A stretch of 64,000 nt of DNA from Moringa oleifera (Eukaryota > Streptophyta > Magnoliopsida > Brassicales > Moringaceae). This document shows positions 23,254 to 36,159 of this stretch, piece after piece. The translations under genes were made by a program, and so were the position numbers. The stretch spans positions 4,779,001 through 4,843,000 of the forward strand of contig JAJFZO010000191.1 of NCBI GenBank assembly GCA_021397835.1. The letters are read 5' to 3'. Each line of letters starts with the position of its first letter. Position 1 is the first letter of the stretch. Below the pieces are notes generated by a model that was given only the letters and a program-made list of their open reading frames with translations, did no database searches and had not been told where the DNA came from.

Positions 23254-24919
23254 GATGTAATGATGGCATCACTTCTATTTCTTGTTGATTTCAGTAATGG
23301 AGTGATTCAACAACTTTTATTCATCTGGTACTGCTCCTACTTCCTTTTATTGGAAACTGTAAATCCACGTTCTGGTAATTGGACTGTCTGCTATTTAAGC
23401 TTTTAGGTAAGTGTATGCCTTTTTGGTGATGGAAAGCAAGTTTTCGGCTTGTTTCTGTGATTGAATTGTATACATTTGATTTGTAGTAAGTTTTCCTTAG
23501 CTGCTTATGACTGTATGCCTGAAGTGGCTGATTACATACTTGTACAAGCATTGAGTTAACTGGGCAAAAATATGTTGTGAACAATGATTTTGGTCATGAT
23601 ATCCTGTTTTCTTTTTTCTTTTCTCAATTTTTATTCTTTTCATGTTATGTTTCCATATCATAGTTCGGCATTTTCATCTTAGTACAAGCTGAATTAAAGT
23701 CTAGCTTCAGTGACTATGCTATTTGATAAGAATGTCCTAGCCCAATGTTATTTTCTCTTCTTATATGGTGAAGACACATCCATCCTTACCTGCTAAGAAG
23801 GGGTTGGCTATAGGGCAAAGGAAAAGATATTGGAAGGGTTGTGGACTGAGACCTCTTAACTTATTGAAAATGTTACTATTGTAATAGGTATATCAGATGT
23901 CAATGGAGATAAATTCATGTTTGTCTCCTTCTGATGTTGTTTATAAGCATGTCCAAGTAAATTATCTTAAAGTACTCTTCCTTACGTTCTGGTTGTTATT
24001 GACGCTGTTTGCATAATGAATGGATCGAGTTATGGTTTTTTGATGGAATAAAAAGTTTTGGTTTTTTGAAAGTGCAAATGTTAATCGGAGCAGGTGCTAC
24101 CAGCTCACAAGGTTTGCCTTCAGCCCAAAATAAAAGTTACCCTACGGCAGACTGCTAGTATTTGATGTCCGTAACTATCATATTGATATTATGTTGCTTT
24201 TGGATTATGGAGATGGTTGTATTTTGACTATGCCTGTCATCTTGTTTGTGCAGACGAAAAACCATAAGAGAGGAGAATACACTATATTTTACACTTTTTT
24301 TTTTAATATCTTATGTTCAAATCATTAGAAATCTGAAATTGGAAAAGTTACCCTAGGTACTAGGGATATCAATGTTCAGTTATCAGCTTCTTGGCTTTAA
24401 TTTACTTGTTTCTTTCCATTTGATTGCTGTTAAAATTCTTTGAAGTGGTTTCACAAGTTGTCCTCCCTGATTTTTTTTCCATGCTTAAGTGAAGGGAAGG
24501 TGAAGGAATGAAAAAGATGAGGTTTGAAAGTTTAGAGGGGTCTCTCCTTGTCCCTCCCTTTTCTAGGTTAAAATTATTTGGGGACAAGCATTCTTTATGC
24601 TATGTCCATGTTTAGCAAGCATTAAAATAAATGCATTAGACAATGCAGCAGCGTAAAGGGAAAAAAAAAAAAAACTTGTTCTTCAGGTTGCTTCCTCTGT
24701 AGATTTATGTATTCTTTATGAATGGCAATGTCATCAAAGACAATGAACTACTGATACACATGGCTGCTAGTTCATGAGGCAAATCATGTGCATAATTTTA
24801 CATCTGCTATGACCAGTAGTTTAGGTTAGTTTTAGACTTGTGGAAGTAATATTACATATCTGTGACTATTTGTAATTGATGCTCCTTGAAACGAAGTGAG
24901 GTTACCGAATTGGTGACGT
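23254..24919. other. Intergenic, RING gene and remorin 3' regions
   Basis: The RING gene 3' UTR lies at the left and the remorin 3' UTR at the right. The rest is moderately A/T-rich, with a poly-A run near 24660. No gene is seen. Confidence 0.5.
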
Positions 24920-26690
24920 TCAGAAGCAGAAACATGTCTTTGGGACCTTTCCTGTTGTTCTGATTATATTTGCCTTTTCTTTGGCTTTCAACTCTTCATT
25001 TCTTCGCCTCTCTTCTGCCTGTGCCCTTGCTCCTCCTGCAATCTGCTTGATATATTCCATTTCTTTGCGATATTTTTCCAAGGCTTTTTTTCTTTTTGTC
25101 TCCAGTGCCCTCTGTGACTCGATGAATAGATTATCAGTGCCTAAGAATCAATTTTATTGTATTTGGAAAAAAAATTGAAGTCAAAGGAAGAACCTCTTTT
25201 CTATAGTGCTTGTGCTCTGCCTTTGCCTTCTTCTCATTCTCCCAGGAAATTATTTTTTTGCTTAACTTCTCATACCTATCAATTATGTATGTCAGTGAAA
25301 GAATGCCATGTAATTGCTCTCTAGATAAATAGTGTAGCAAACTTCTTGTTTCAGATGTTTCACTCTTGAATTCTGTTGTCTGTATAATTTTAAATGATCA
25401 TAATATGTTGAACATCAATCATTTGGGAATTCAGGTGCACTTGTGTTTAATGATAATCTTGTTTGTATGCTACTGTTGAGACCAACAGAATTACCGTTCT
25501 TTGATTTTTGCCATCTCAGCTTTCTCCCATGCATCTGCTTCTGTTTCTTCTGTCCCGGGTCTTCTTGAATTCTGCCTTCTACCTTCAGTTGGTGGGGTTG
25601 CAGGTTTTGGCACTGCACTCTCAGGTTTTGGTGCTCCGCTTCCAGTTTTTGTCAAAGGCAGATCAGGTCTGGGTGTTGAATTCTCAGGTTTTGTAGTTAC
25701 ATTGTTTTTCAACTGCTTATCAGCCAAAGTTGGAGCCTTCTTGATGGATGGAGCACGACCCATGGCCTTTTCCTGCGTCTTTACATCTCTGGCAGAAGTT
25801 CTTGGCGCTTTGTCATCTGGGCTTTCGACAGTTTTCGTTAAGCCTTCACCTGTTCCAACCCATGTGATTAGATTTTGTAGAGTACTTGATACGAACTCAT
25901 TTATTTGCTGTGATAAGATTATTTAGAAAAATTGATTGGATACAGAACCAGGTTCTTGTATTGAAATTGGAGTGTCCTTTCTGCTTTTTGGCTTTGTTAA
26001 AGAAGGTTCATAGCCTGCAGTAGCTTTTTTCTGATCTGAGATGTGTGATTCTTCCAGCAAGTTGATAACATATGCAGCAGCTGCAACCGCGGTTGCATGC
26101 TCTATGTCATTGTTTGAATCATAGCCTTGGCTCATTTTTCCTGAGAACTGTTTCTTGAGCCAGTTCTGGGTTCTCTTCTTTTCTACAATATCCACAGTTG
26201 ACACCTGTAAGCAGCAATTCTTTTCCTGCTTTGGAGCTAGTGATAAAATATCAGGAGAAATCAAGTGAAGTTTAGTGATACCTCCTTTGAAGGATTGAGT
26301 TTTTTGGAGTGGTATTCTTCTCTCGGCGATGCTGCTGGGCTCTTCTGTCTTTCCCTGTCCTGCACCAGAAAATCTCACCCTAGCAGAGGAGATCAGCCAT
26401 TACTCGTCAATTCCTTGGAACATCTACATTTTATGCACTTCTTTTTTTTCATCAAAAAGAATTTCTGGTTTTTGTTCTTGAAGTGTTGTAAAAAACAGAA
26501 ACACAAAACTTCTGGAATAAATATGAAATTGATGTCCTAGGCATGTATACTAAGCTTACATAGGTCATGGAATATGAGCACGAATAAGCATCAACTACAG
26601 AGTTACCTTGTTTGCTTGATCAAACTTTCCATTTGGTTGCGATAAAAGACACCTTTTGAAATCTGAAGTTGCAGAGGAATGATCTGCCAT
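24920..26690 (-). CDS. Remorin family protein
   Basis: Six exons (26690-26607, 26359-26282, 26204-25949, 25849-25495, 25275-25194, 25111-24920) give 348 aa and close in frame. The N-terminal 240 residues are polar and disordered-looking, with HATAVAAAAYVINLLEES. The C-terminal remorin domain runs from EADAWEKAEMAKIKERYEKL through ISWENEKKAKAEHKHYRKE and ALEKYRKEMEYIKQIAGGAR to RNEELKAKEKANIIRTTGK. The protein ends PKTCFCF; the Cys pair fits the S-acylated remorin membrane anchor. Remorins coat plasma-membrane nanodomains as coiled-coil oligomers. The domain order matches long-N-terminus remorins such as the one I recall as At1g13920. A 77-base intron (26281-26205) happens to be open in one frame, but only splicing it out keeps the flanking exons in phase. 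Confidence 0.87.
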
Positions 26691-27274
26691 GCATGATGAT
26701 GCTGTTCTTATTTGAAGGAGAAGTTTGAAAAGTGAAGGGTCTATATTTTAGTCATAGGCTGTCACTAGGACAATGGTGGCAAGCAAAGTTGGCGATGCTT
26801 TGCATGCAAGCCCTGATTAGGATCATAAAGATCAACTGGAACAAGAAAAGTATACTTTTCCTCCATCCTTAAATTTGAACAGGGCAAAGCTTAAAACAGC
26901 TTTTTTGCATCAAAGAGAGTTACTCTTTTCAAAAAGTGGTTGTGAAGAATCAATCTTCTTTGGAGTCCTCTAGAAATCATTGATAAGTTATAATTTTCCG
27001 TTAAAGCTGTCTCAAATGAATCTGTCTAATCCTGTACTTCTCTATTATGCAACTCTTTTGATTGGTTTTCATCTTACCTGAAAACAGAAAAGCTGCTTCT
27101 TCTTGAAGAAAAGCATAAAGAAGAGAAAACAATGAGATAAGCAGAGAGAAGACAACTTGCCCAAGAAGCATGAGTATCGCAAAAGGACATTTATTTATAT
27201 TGAGCAGGTTCTTGATTCACAGGTAAACCCTAAAAATAAAAGAAAGGAAGAAAAAAGAAACTTGACAGAAGATA
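26691..27274. other. Short intergenic region
   Basis: Remorin promoter and leader on the left, and the 3' UTR of the heparanase-like gene on the right. No other gene is seen. Confidence 0.45.
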
Positions 27275-29636
27275 CTAAGCGCAGGCTGGTGCATTGAAGT
27301 CTCCAATTGTTACAAAGGTTATGGAATCTGGACTAAGGTGGATAGGGAGTGAAGGATCAACATATTTTGGTTCCATGGATGGGATATCCCCAGAGTCTGT
27401 AAGCTTCAATGGAGTTCCGTTCAGCAATACCACATCACTCTGGATGTTGCCATCTTGCGGGGTCAAATGGTACTCTTCTCTTTTCTTTTCACCTCCACTG
27501 TAATGATCTGTGTGTATCCCATGTAGATGTGCATTTTCTCCATATATATTATAGTCCTCAAGAACCACCACATTGTAGGAAGCAGAGTTTGACATGTTGA
27601 TCAGAACCAGAGTGATCCCCCCCTGCAAAAACAAGGATCAGAATGAGTAAATCCAAGCCTTAAACAAACACGAAGTAGCATGAATGTGAAACATTAGCTT
27701 ACCTTCCTAGAGCAATGAGAATACACACGCAAATATGGGCCGCCACTGTGAGTGACTTGGAGTACTCTTGTTCCCATCAGCCGATGCCATAGAAGAGCAC
27801 TAGTATAGAGGAAAGATTTATATAGTCAACATGTCACCTTGAAAATGGATTAGGTGATAAAACTCTTGAGATACTCACCTATAATAATCTGGATTAGGAA
27901 TGAAACTTGTAGTGTTGAGGAGAGCATAGTTTCCACCAATGAGAGCTTGTCTGCAGTAAACCTTGTGGTTAAAGGTTGCTGCCATACCCAGTTGGTCTAC
28001 ATACCTATATCACTCAAGAAAGTATCACCATTTCAATACATTCATACATACATTCTGTGTTGTATCTGTAAAATTAAGAGAAGTTCCTCACCAGAAACCA
28101 TTAGCAAATGTATGGGATACATCTTTGCTGCCACTGTTATAAGCTCCGCCTGATTCTCCAACCCAAGGTCCTGCCCATGGACCAAACTGCTTGACGGTAT
28201 CTGATACGTCTTTCAATGTCTGAGCTACTTGATCCAAGAAAAGTGGATCCTGAATCTTGTCAATAAGGGTTTCATCAACTCCTGCATTCACCAAGTTAAT
28301 ATTATATTCCTTTGTAGATAAGAAAGCTATTATCAGATTTAGGAAGCAGAGTGAGTATATACCAGCGCCAAGGTTGTACATATGGTGGGTTACTCCGTCA
28401 ACAACATCTGGTCCTGTGGCCAGAAGGAACTCGCTGAACCATTTTTCATCGTAAAAGCCTGCTGGGCCCAGTATCTTTGGTTGTTGTCCAGCATCTTGGT
28501 ATATTTCCTTCACGATTCTCTTGAGCTCTAACATGTCTTTGGCATACTCTTTTGCCTCAAGTCTTGCAGATACACCAGATGCACAAAGCTCATTTCCTGG
28601 TAGAAATAAATGGCAAGAGTCAAAGATACACATCTAGATGTGAATAAGCAGACAGCGTTCTGATTGGTATCGTTATGCTTACTTACCAAGTTCATATGAA
28701 TCAACATGGCCATACCCTTTTGAGACAGTGTACCTCATTAGATCATTGGCATTTCTGGAGTCCCAGCCACCTACCCAGAGGGTTTCGTCTTTTTGATCCT
28801 TTTTCTTCCCCATGAGGGCATTCAGTCCAAATGTCACTTTCGCTCTGCAGAAACATCAAAAGTCATTGATGTCTAGAGAAAGCAATGCTAATATGGAGTC
28901 CTCCTCCGGATCAATAATTAAATACCCTGTTTTATTAAAGAAGTCATTGAGTTCATCCCATCTGTCCATCTCCAGGCACCCTGTGCTGAACCCAAATAAG
29001 CCGTCTTGTTGTTTCTTGAAAGCAGGGCATTCCTTAATTGCAGTTCCAGTGTTATACAGCACCTGGTCTTGCAAAGAACCTCCCACTCTGAGTCTCAGGG
29101 GATTGAAAGCTGAATTTTTTTGGCCAGATTAATGTTTAGAAGGGACAGTATAAATACTTGGATGATAAATCAGAGAAATGGCTATCACTCTTGAACTTTA
29201 CTACCACCCTGATCTTCCAAACTAAACAGATGAAAATGAGACCAAAGATTGATGAACCTAACCCAATGAAGGAAACACGAAATTCCAATAAAAAAACTTA
29301 CCTTTTATCGCATTTTGCATGATATTGTTAGACAAATCCTGCCATTGTCAGAAACCATCACAAAGTAAGTATCTTGAGCTTCACAGATGATTGTTTGACT
29401 GATAAAAAAGAAGGAAACAGAAGAAGTACCAGATATGGGATTCCAGCTTGACCCCATGGGCACTGATTATAATCACATTTGTCACTGGGCCACCAGTCCA
29501 ACGTTGCACAGAGATACAGATCATCTGTCTTGGCAATGGAGGTCACTGCTGATACAGCAACCTTAACATGTTTGGCTGCCAATGGCAGGGAAAGCCATGA
29601 AAGAAGAACACAGAAGATTGCTATCTTGAGACCCAT
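27275..29636 (-). CDS. Heparanase-like protein, GH79 beta-glucuronidase (AtGUS3-like)
   Basis: Nine exons (29636-29430, 29338-29302, 29109-28926, 28844-28687, 28596-28363, 28281-28092, 28004-27879, 27799-27703, 27622-27275) give 526 aa in frame. A signal peptide covers about 1-21 (WLSLPLAA). The GH79 core shows LYLCATLDWWPSDKC, LRVGGSLQDQ, then SYELGNEL with the expected acid/base Glu198 and GPWVGESGG with the expected nucleophile Glu316. Both catalytic residues and their surroundings are intact. The C-terminal beta domain ends FNAPACA. Plant members are secreted or membrane-associated enzymes acting on glucuronosyl residues, for example in arabinogalactan proteins. The sequence looks nearest to heparanase-like protein 3 types. 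Length fits the family. Confidence 0.93.
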
Positions 29637-29639
29637 AAT

Positions 29640-30161
29640 GAGAGAGTTAGAAATGGGATAATCTTAAGCAAAACGTTGGAATATAAATACTAGTTATTGT
29701 GAGGATTTTGATAATAGCAAATCTAAGTTTGGAGTTTTATCATTATCCTCTATTATCTTCTCGATCTCATTTCTGATTCAAAAAATAGTGTTTAGTTTCC
29801 TGAATATCAGATAAACAGAGAGTAGTTAGGATAGATTGACAACACTGAAATTCAAAACAAACAGTTTTTAACGTTCTACCTGAAAAAAATAATGACAAAT
29901 AAAAGCGAAAATGAGGCATATCCACCGATTGAGACCATTTTGCTCAATCTTCCAGTTGTAGCCAAAAAAAAAGAAAAAAAAGAAAGAAAATAATAATAAT
30001 AAAAAAAAAATAGGATGGAAATAATATTTTAGAGGCTAAAAACAATTAAGCCATTCATTGCAGAAAGCTCAAATTAGGATTTGACTGTAGGTTACAGGTG
30101 TATTGTAACATACCATAGCACACCCCTGGAGCCTGTGGGAGGACCTGGAAAATAAACGCGG
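29640..30161. other. Intergenic, heparanase-like gene promoter
   Basis: A/T-rich upstream region of the minus-strand gene, with a poly-A/AAG-rich patch near 29965-30010. No further feature is seen. Confidence 0.45.
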
Positions 30162-30233
30162 TGCTTCTGTTGAGAGTCGAACTCAAGACCTCCCGCTTAC
30201 TAAACGGGTGCTAACCAACTGAGCTACAGAAGC
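30162..30233 (-). tRNA. tRNA-Thr (anticodon AGU)
   Basis: A 72-nt cloverleaf on the minus strand. The acceptor stem is GCTTCTG/CAGAAGC with discriminator A. The D arm is GCT...AGC. The anticodon stem CCCGT/GCGGG encloses loop TTAGTAA, giving anticodon AGT. The T arm is TTGAG-TTCGACT-CTCAA. There is no intron. Confidence 0.95.
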
Positions 30234-33198
30234 TGTGTGAATGCTTAGCTCAAAAAAAAATATATAGCTCTATAAGTATAGCTCCAAAATACAACCGGCA
30301 ATATTTTCGAATTTTAAATTTATTTATATTCTCATTTAAAATTTTTGAATTTTAATCTTTATCTTAAGTTTTATAAAATTTATAAGATTGCTACTGATTT
30401 GAGTTTGAAATCAATATAAATCACACAGCCAATTTATTTCTTTATAAATTAACAAATAAAAAATATTTAAATTTATCTTTTTTGCTTCTGATTGCTACTG
30501 ATATATATTACAATATCTTTCTAACTTTAAATTAATATTAGTATTGATTGTTTTTATTGATGTTTATATTTTAAATTTAGTGATATTTAATTATATAAAA
30601 ATTTAAACTTGAATTGATAATATATCAACTTTATTTTTATATCCAAATATATATCTATAAACAACTAATGATAATTTTTATCTAAAAAAAATTTGAATTT
30701 TGAGTATATGAATTTTTATTTATTTTTTGTTTCAAACTATTTATACAAAAATATATTATTTTAGTATACAAATTTAAATTTATATTATTTTGATATGTTT
30801 ATTTAAATATTTTTAAAATTTTAATATTATTCATAAGTTTAATCTTAAAATTTTAGTTTTAAACTGATAACAATTTACCAAATTTTAAATTTAAAAATGA
30901 GTTTGATCTTTAAATATTGAGCGTTATATATTAATGAACTTATTAACTCATTCACTTATCAAAGTTTGATAAGTTGGATGAAATCAAGAAGATTCATATT
31001 TATTCATGGGATCCATTTTTTATTTTTGATTTTAAATTTTATTTTTTTTCTTTGTAATTTCATACATATATTACTTTTTGTTAAAGTTTAATTAAAAATG
31101 TTTTTACAACAAAATTGCAAAACTTCTCTGCATTGCATCAAAGATCTAATACATGTAAATTCACTTTTAATTTTTAATTAAAAGAAATAATTTAAAATTT
31201 TGATGAATATATTTTAGGTTTTATATTTAAATAATAAAGACAATAATTTTATAAAGGAGACAAATTTGATCATGTTTTTAAGAATACAGTAAATGATAAG
31301 CTACGAATTTGATTAGTTTATTGAATTTTTTAATTTTAAAATATTAGGACTATTTTATGTTTCTGCATTGAAAGAAAAAAATAAATGAGATAATAAATTA
31401 TCAAGACTTGAAGTAAGTTGAACTTTTATTTTTATTTTTTACTATTATTGAATATTAAATTCTTAATTACTAAATTCATTTGGTAGCTTGTGTTTTATCA
31501 GATTTCATGATGTAAAATATATTTTTTAAAAAGATTCTATAAAACCTTAATATTTATTCAAGATTACTAATCAAATATTAAAAAGTGACAAATCAACTCT
31601 ATTGATTTAAATTAAATTAAATTTTATAAAAAAATTAAAAATATTCAAATTAAAGATTTTATATAATAAATTTTAAATTAAAAATTTTATATATGTAAAT
31701 AAAATTCAAACTATTGTCATAAAGAAATTTTAAAATTTTTTAATGTTAAAAAATATTTTTTAAATATAGATCTTTAAAATTAAAAAATATATAATATAAT
31801 TTTGTATTAATTATTTAAATCTGATTGATGGACTCAAAATAAAATAAAAAATTTATTTTAATAATTTTTTACATATTTTAATAATAAAAATATTTTATTT
31901 TTTTATAATTATTTAAGTTAAGATCTAATTTAAACTAAATTGATAAATCAAAATTTGATTTATCATTTTTTAAATATGAAAGTTTGATTAATAATATGAG
32001 ATAAACATTAATGTTTCATATAATTTTGTCTCAAATTTATCAACTTTATTTTTTATTGATATTATTTATAATTCTAAATATTTTATTTATCTTCATCTTC
32101 ATCTTAATTTTTTAATTTTATTTTACTTTAAATTTTAAATTTCATTAATTAAAATTTTAAATTATAACATGAATTAAACTATAATAAAATATTACTTTAT
32201 TTATTGCAAAAAAATTATTATAGAAAATGATACTTACAAGGTCATTTAATAAAAAATTATTAAAAATTATATATTGATAATGAAAAAATAATATAACTTA
32301 ATAATTATTAAAAATATAAATTGGTTTCCCTTTCCCTATCAAAAAAATATAAATTTATTTTTTATAATAATAATACAAATTTTTAAAAATTAATTCCTGT
32401 GCATTGCAGTTTTTAAGCTAGTTTTGCCCTAAAGAAGCATCCAGGTTTTCTTGGAAAAAAAAAAAGAAGACATGAAGCTGGACACTTCATTGTCATGGTA
32501 ATCTAGGAAGTATGTAACACTCTATTTGGCAGATCTCAGGCAACGGACACTCAAAAATCAGAGATGAGGGAAGAGTTTAGATATTCTTATCTGCGAAAAC
32601 CTTCTGAATGCCTTTGCAAGAATCTTGTGATGCTTATTCCATGTTCCACAAGCTGCAAACACAAATATAGGTCTCTTTCTCACACGTGATGCATTTAATC
32701 TCTTGTCTTGTGCAGGAGTTGCTGCACTTACCTTTCATAACCCAGCTTGCTTCTCTTGCTCTCTGTAAGCCACTCAATGAATGCACACTCACCCACTTCA
32801 CTTCTCCTGCTTTACCAGATCATCAGCAAATTGGGCCAACATTTTGTGCTTGCAACAACCCTATTATCTAAAACCAGTAATTTATCTTAAGATTTGGGGG
32901 ATGCGATAAAAAGTTAAAAGTTTGGACTTACTTATCATCAATTCAGAACCTTGGCCTGCTTCTCTCCGTGGTCTTCATTTGCTAATATGGATATTTTATA
33001 TGTTAACCCTTAACATATATGGTAAAAATCTCCAAAGCAACACAAAGATGATCCAGTGTTAAAGTCGAAGTCCATTAATGGCACAACAAGAGAATGACCA
33101 AAATTGAAAATTTTCCATTTAATTCAAAGAATATGACCCTGCTTATGGTCAATACATCCACATTCTTCAAACATGTAAAGAATGTATTATGTTTGTGA
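30234..33198. other. A/T-rich intergenic tract
   Basis: Mostly featureless A/T-rich DNA containing foldback copy C (about 31543-32015). From about 32400 composition becomes more mixed, leading into the 3' UTR of the LRR gene. Small exon-like patches near 32530-32860 have no recognisable product. Confidence 0.5.
31543..32015. mobile_element. Foldback MITE-like element, copy C
   Basis: The best-preserved ends in the window. Left, AACCTTAATATTTATTCAAG is followed by ATTACTAATCAAA. The reverse complement of the right end reads AACATTAATGTTTATCTCAT, then ATTATTAATCAAA. These 33-base ends agree at roughly four-fifths of positions, and the pairing continues inward through AAATCAA...ATTGATTTAAATTA against TTTAAACTAAATTGATAAAT. 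Length is about 473 bases, with no coding capacity. Confidence 0.6.
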
Positions 33199-36152
33199 CT
33201 ACACTAGGAAATCTGTATCAGAAAGTTCAAGGACCTTGTGGACACCTATTGGGTTTACACCAGGCCGGAAAGCATTTCCTTCAATGTACCTGTGAAACAA
33301 ACAAATGAGTATTACTAAAGACCTAGATTATCAATATTTGTAAGTTTAAGGCTCCGAGTGCAGAAGGAAGCTTACAATTCTTTCAGGAAAGGGTGTTTAT
33401 AGAAGGCATCAGGAATTCTCCCTGAAAATTGATTGTGATCCAAGTACCTGAAATTTTCCATTAAGAAGACCTTAAAAACGCACATGAAAAAGTTTGTAGA
33501 GATACAAGAACAGCTACACAGCAATGCTGTTTCTCTACAAGAACAGCTACACAACAATGCTGTTAAAACACACTCATATAGGTAGCACAACTTTCGTGAC
33601 TGAAAAGAAGAGTACACATGCCTGATGCCACAAGCATGGAAAAGACAACTTCTCATGTAGCTAAAAGGTCATTGAACTTTTGAAGACTGAATAACTCCAA
33701 TTTCTAAAAATAGCAACAGATTCAAATCTCAAGACATTCTCTTCAAGCTTTAGAGAAGTGGTTATCTGAGCCACATCAGTTTAATCATTTAACGGTTACG
33801 TCAGTTTTGTCAGGGTGTTTGCATCTCCTTGGACAACTGAGCATGGGCAGACTTCTTCATCAATTTCACTTATCACCTCTTAAAGGACAAAGCACCAACC
33901 TTGAATTTAGTTCGCAAGTATTTCCAGACAATAGGCCAACTAGAATTTACAAGAGAATTAAAGTCAACTCAAAAGAGATGGAGTCTGTTTGATGTTTCAA
34001 GTCCTCCTAAGCAAATTAATAAACAAATACTAAGAATTTGTTAATCCTTGAGAAGCATTTTCTTTTTTGGGGATAAACTGCCTCATCATTATATGGGTTG
34101 TCAAGTTTTTCGGTAGACCAAGGACCAAAGAGTCGACAAAATTCAACCCTTTCTAAAATATTTCTAGTGAAGATGAAGGCAGATCTTTCTCACAGTACCT
34201 TTCTAACAAAAACTTGCTTTGAGCAGAAACCAGATAACAGAACCATTATAACCATGGGAAGCATTAAACAAGAAACTTACAAGTAAGTTAATCTAGGTAG
34301 GTGAACAAGTCCAGATGGTATTATTCCAGTCATTTTGTTGTAGGATAGGTATCTGTAGCCAGCAAAGCAGTCAAATTTCACAAAGATAAGAATATAGGAA
34401 AAAGTAAATCTGACAAGAAGTGTAGAAGAGATCATATAAGTAAGTGAACAATCCACAAGAGAAAAGACACAAAACTTACAAGATTTCCAAGTTGGTCAAG
34501 TTTGCCAGTTGGGCCGGAATTCCTCCAGTCAAGTAATTATTATTCAGATAACTGCATCCCAGATTGCCAGTTAAAATTGCTTAAAATTAGCATTTAATTC
34601 ACAAAGAGTTCCAAAATTGCTATTAAGTGATGCAACTTTAACGCATGAATTTACTTACAGGTTCCGAAGAGCTGGAAAACAACCCTCAATTCGTATAAGT
34701 TCTCTAATAGTACCCACCAAATGATTGTTACCAACATCCCTAGGAACATGTAGTATTACAATGAGATGCATCACTTATGAAATGTAAGCCTATACTGCAA
34801 AACAGGTCACACTGAAGAGAAGGTGTAATCTTACAAGTGCCGAAGATTTTGTAAAGTTCCCAACTCAGCTGGAATTCGTCCAGTAAAACGATTCTCTTGC
34901 AGATAAAGATAGCGAAGTGCAGGCAGATTTGCAAGCTCCTTAGGAATTTCACCTTTGAAATTATTAAAGCTCAGATATCTGCAGAAAGTTTTTTATTCAA
35001 TAAACTCTTAGCTCTAAACTGGGAGAAACATGAAGGGAATCCGCAGAAGATTTGATTATTTTTAAGTAAGCTAGAATTACTCACAGATGAGTTAGACTCT
35101 TCAGTTCACCAAGTTCAGGAGGAAGGACATCTTGCAGTTTATTCCATCTCAAATTACTATTTAAAAGAATTAAAAAAAACCAGTTACCATAAGCATTTAA
35201 CTTACTGGATATGGCACCATTTGAAACAGAAAGAATATTCAAAACATAAGACAACTCAGCAACACAGTAATAACACACAGTAACATTAAATGCTTGATCT
35301 AAACTAAAAGGGAATTAAGAAAAATACAGTATCTTAAGTCGCTTAAGCCTTCCAATTTGAGGAGGAATTGGCCCGGTCAACTTGTTATTATGCAGATCCC
35401 TGTCAACATGCATTAATACGAATTACGAACATGTTGAAGAAGCATAATAAAAGAGGAAACTTCTTTTTCACTCAATTTGATGAAATGAACCTTAAAAGCA
35501 GGTTTAAAACACAATATTTCAACAAAACAAAAAATTCAACAAAAACAAAGGCATCAAATAATCAGAGCTAAGAAAAGAAAAGACTTGAAGCCAAAGGAGA
35601 AAACAGAAGGATGATCTTACAGCCTCGTGAGATCCAACAGATTAGTCACGGCTGTAGGGAAAGGCCCCACTATCGACACCGCATACACTTCCCTGGGTAA
35701 TCAGAAGAAAAATCCTTGAATCTCAATAACTTCAAAAGATAAAAGAACGGAATTCACGGCATCGGAACAAAAAATCAAAAAGTTCAGAAAAAAGGAAGAG
35801 ATTTGAAGGTTACAGTTCCGTGACGACTCTATAATCACCCTGAGTGGAACAGGTGACACCGGACCAGGGAGGCAGATCACCGTCACCGCAAGGATCGTCC
35901 CCAACCCAAGCGTACACCACTCTCCACCCCAGCGATGCCTTTATCTCATTCAAAGCTTTCACTGCAAATCCACCACAACAGTAAGACCCACCTCCTCAAA
36001 AATCACCGCCAGTAGTTATGAAGAGGCATTGAGAAAGATGTAAGAGAGAGATCTGAGCAATTACCGTCTCGTTTAAGGGTTTTAGAGAAAGCGCTACTGA
36101 ATAACAGCGGGAAAACGAGGATCAGAGAGAGCCAAACTGATAAACGCGCCAT
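33199..36152 (-). CDS. Secreted leucine-rich repeat protein, one exon per repeat
   Basis: Eleven exons give 327 aa: 36152-36065, 35961-35814, 35692-35621, 35399-35328, 35156-35085, 34978-34835, 34739-34659, 34551-34480, 34352-34281, 33447-33376 and 33289-33199. A signal peptide (about 1-23) is followed by an LRRNT cap (ALNEIKASLGWRVVYAWVG, DDPCGDGDLPPWSGVTC) and about nine plant-type LRRs of LxxNxLTGxIPxxLGxLxxL form, such as LDLHNNKLTGPIPPQIGRL. Six repeats are each encoded by one 72-base exon, one exon of 144 bases carries two, and one exon of 81 bases carries a slightly longer repeat. All these introns interrupt the Leu codon in the same phase. There is no membrane segment or kinase, so the protein is likely apoplastic. 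It resembles the gene I recall as At1g13910. Ligand unknown. Confidence 0.92.
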
Positions 36153-36159
36153 TGTGCCT

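Noticed and set aside
26205..26281. Read-through of a 77-base segment as remorin coding sequence
   Set aside because: It has clear intron ends (GTATCA to CTTACAG). Only removal of it puts exon 2, exon 1 and exon 3 in one frame.
32530..32870. Exon-like patch downstream of the LRR gene
   Set aside because: Composition is mixed, but no frame connects to anything recognisable and no consistent splice pattern could be built.
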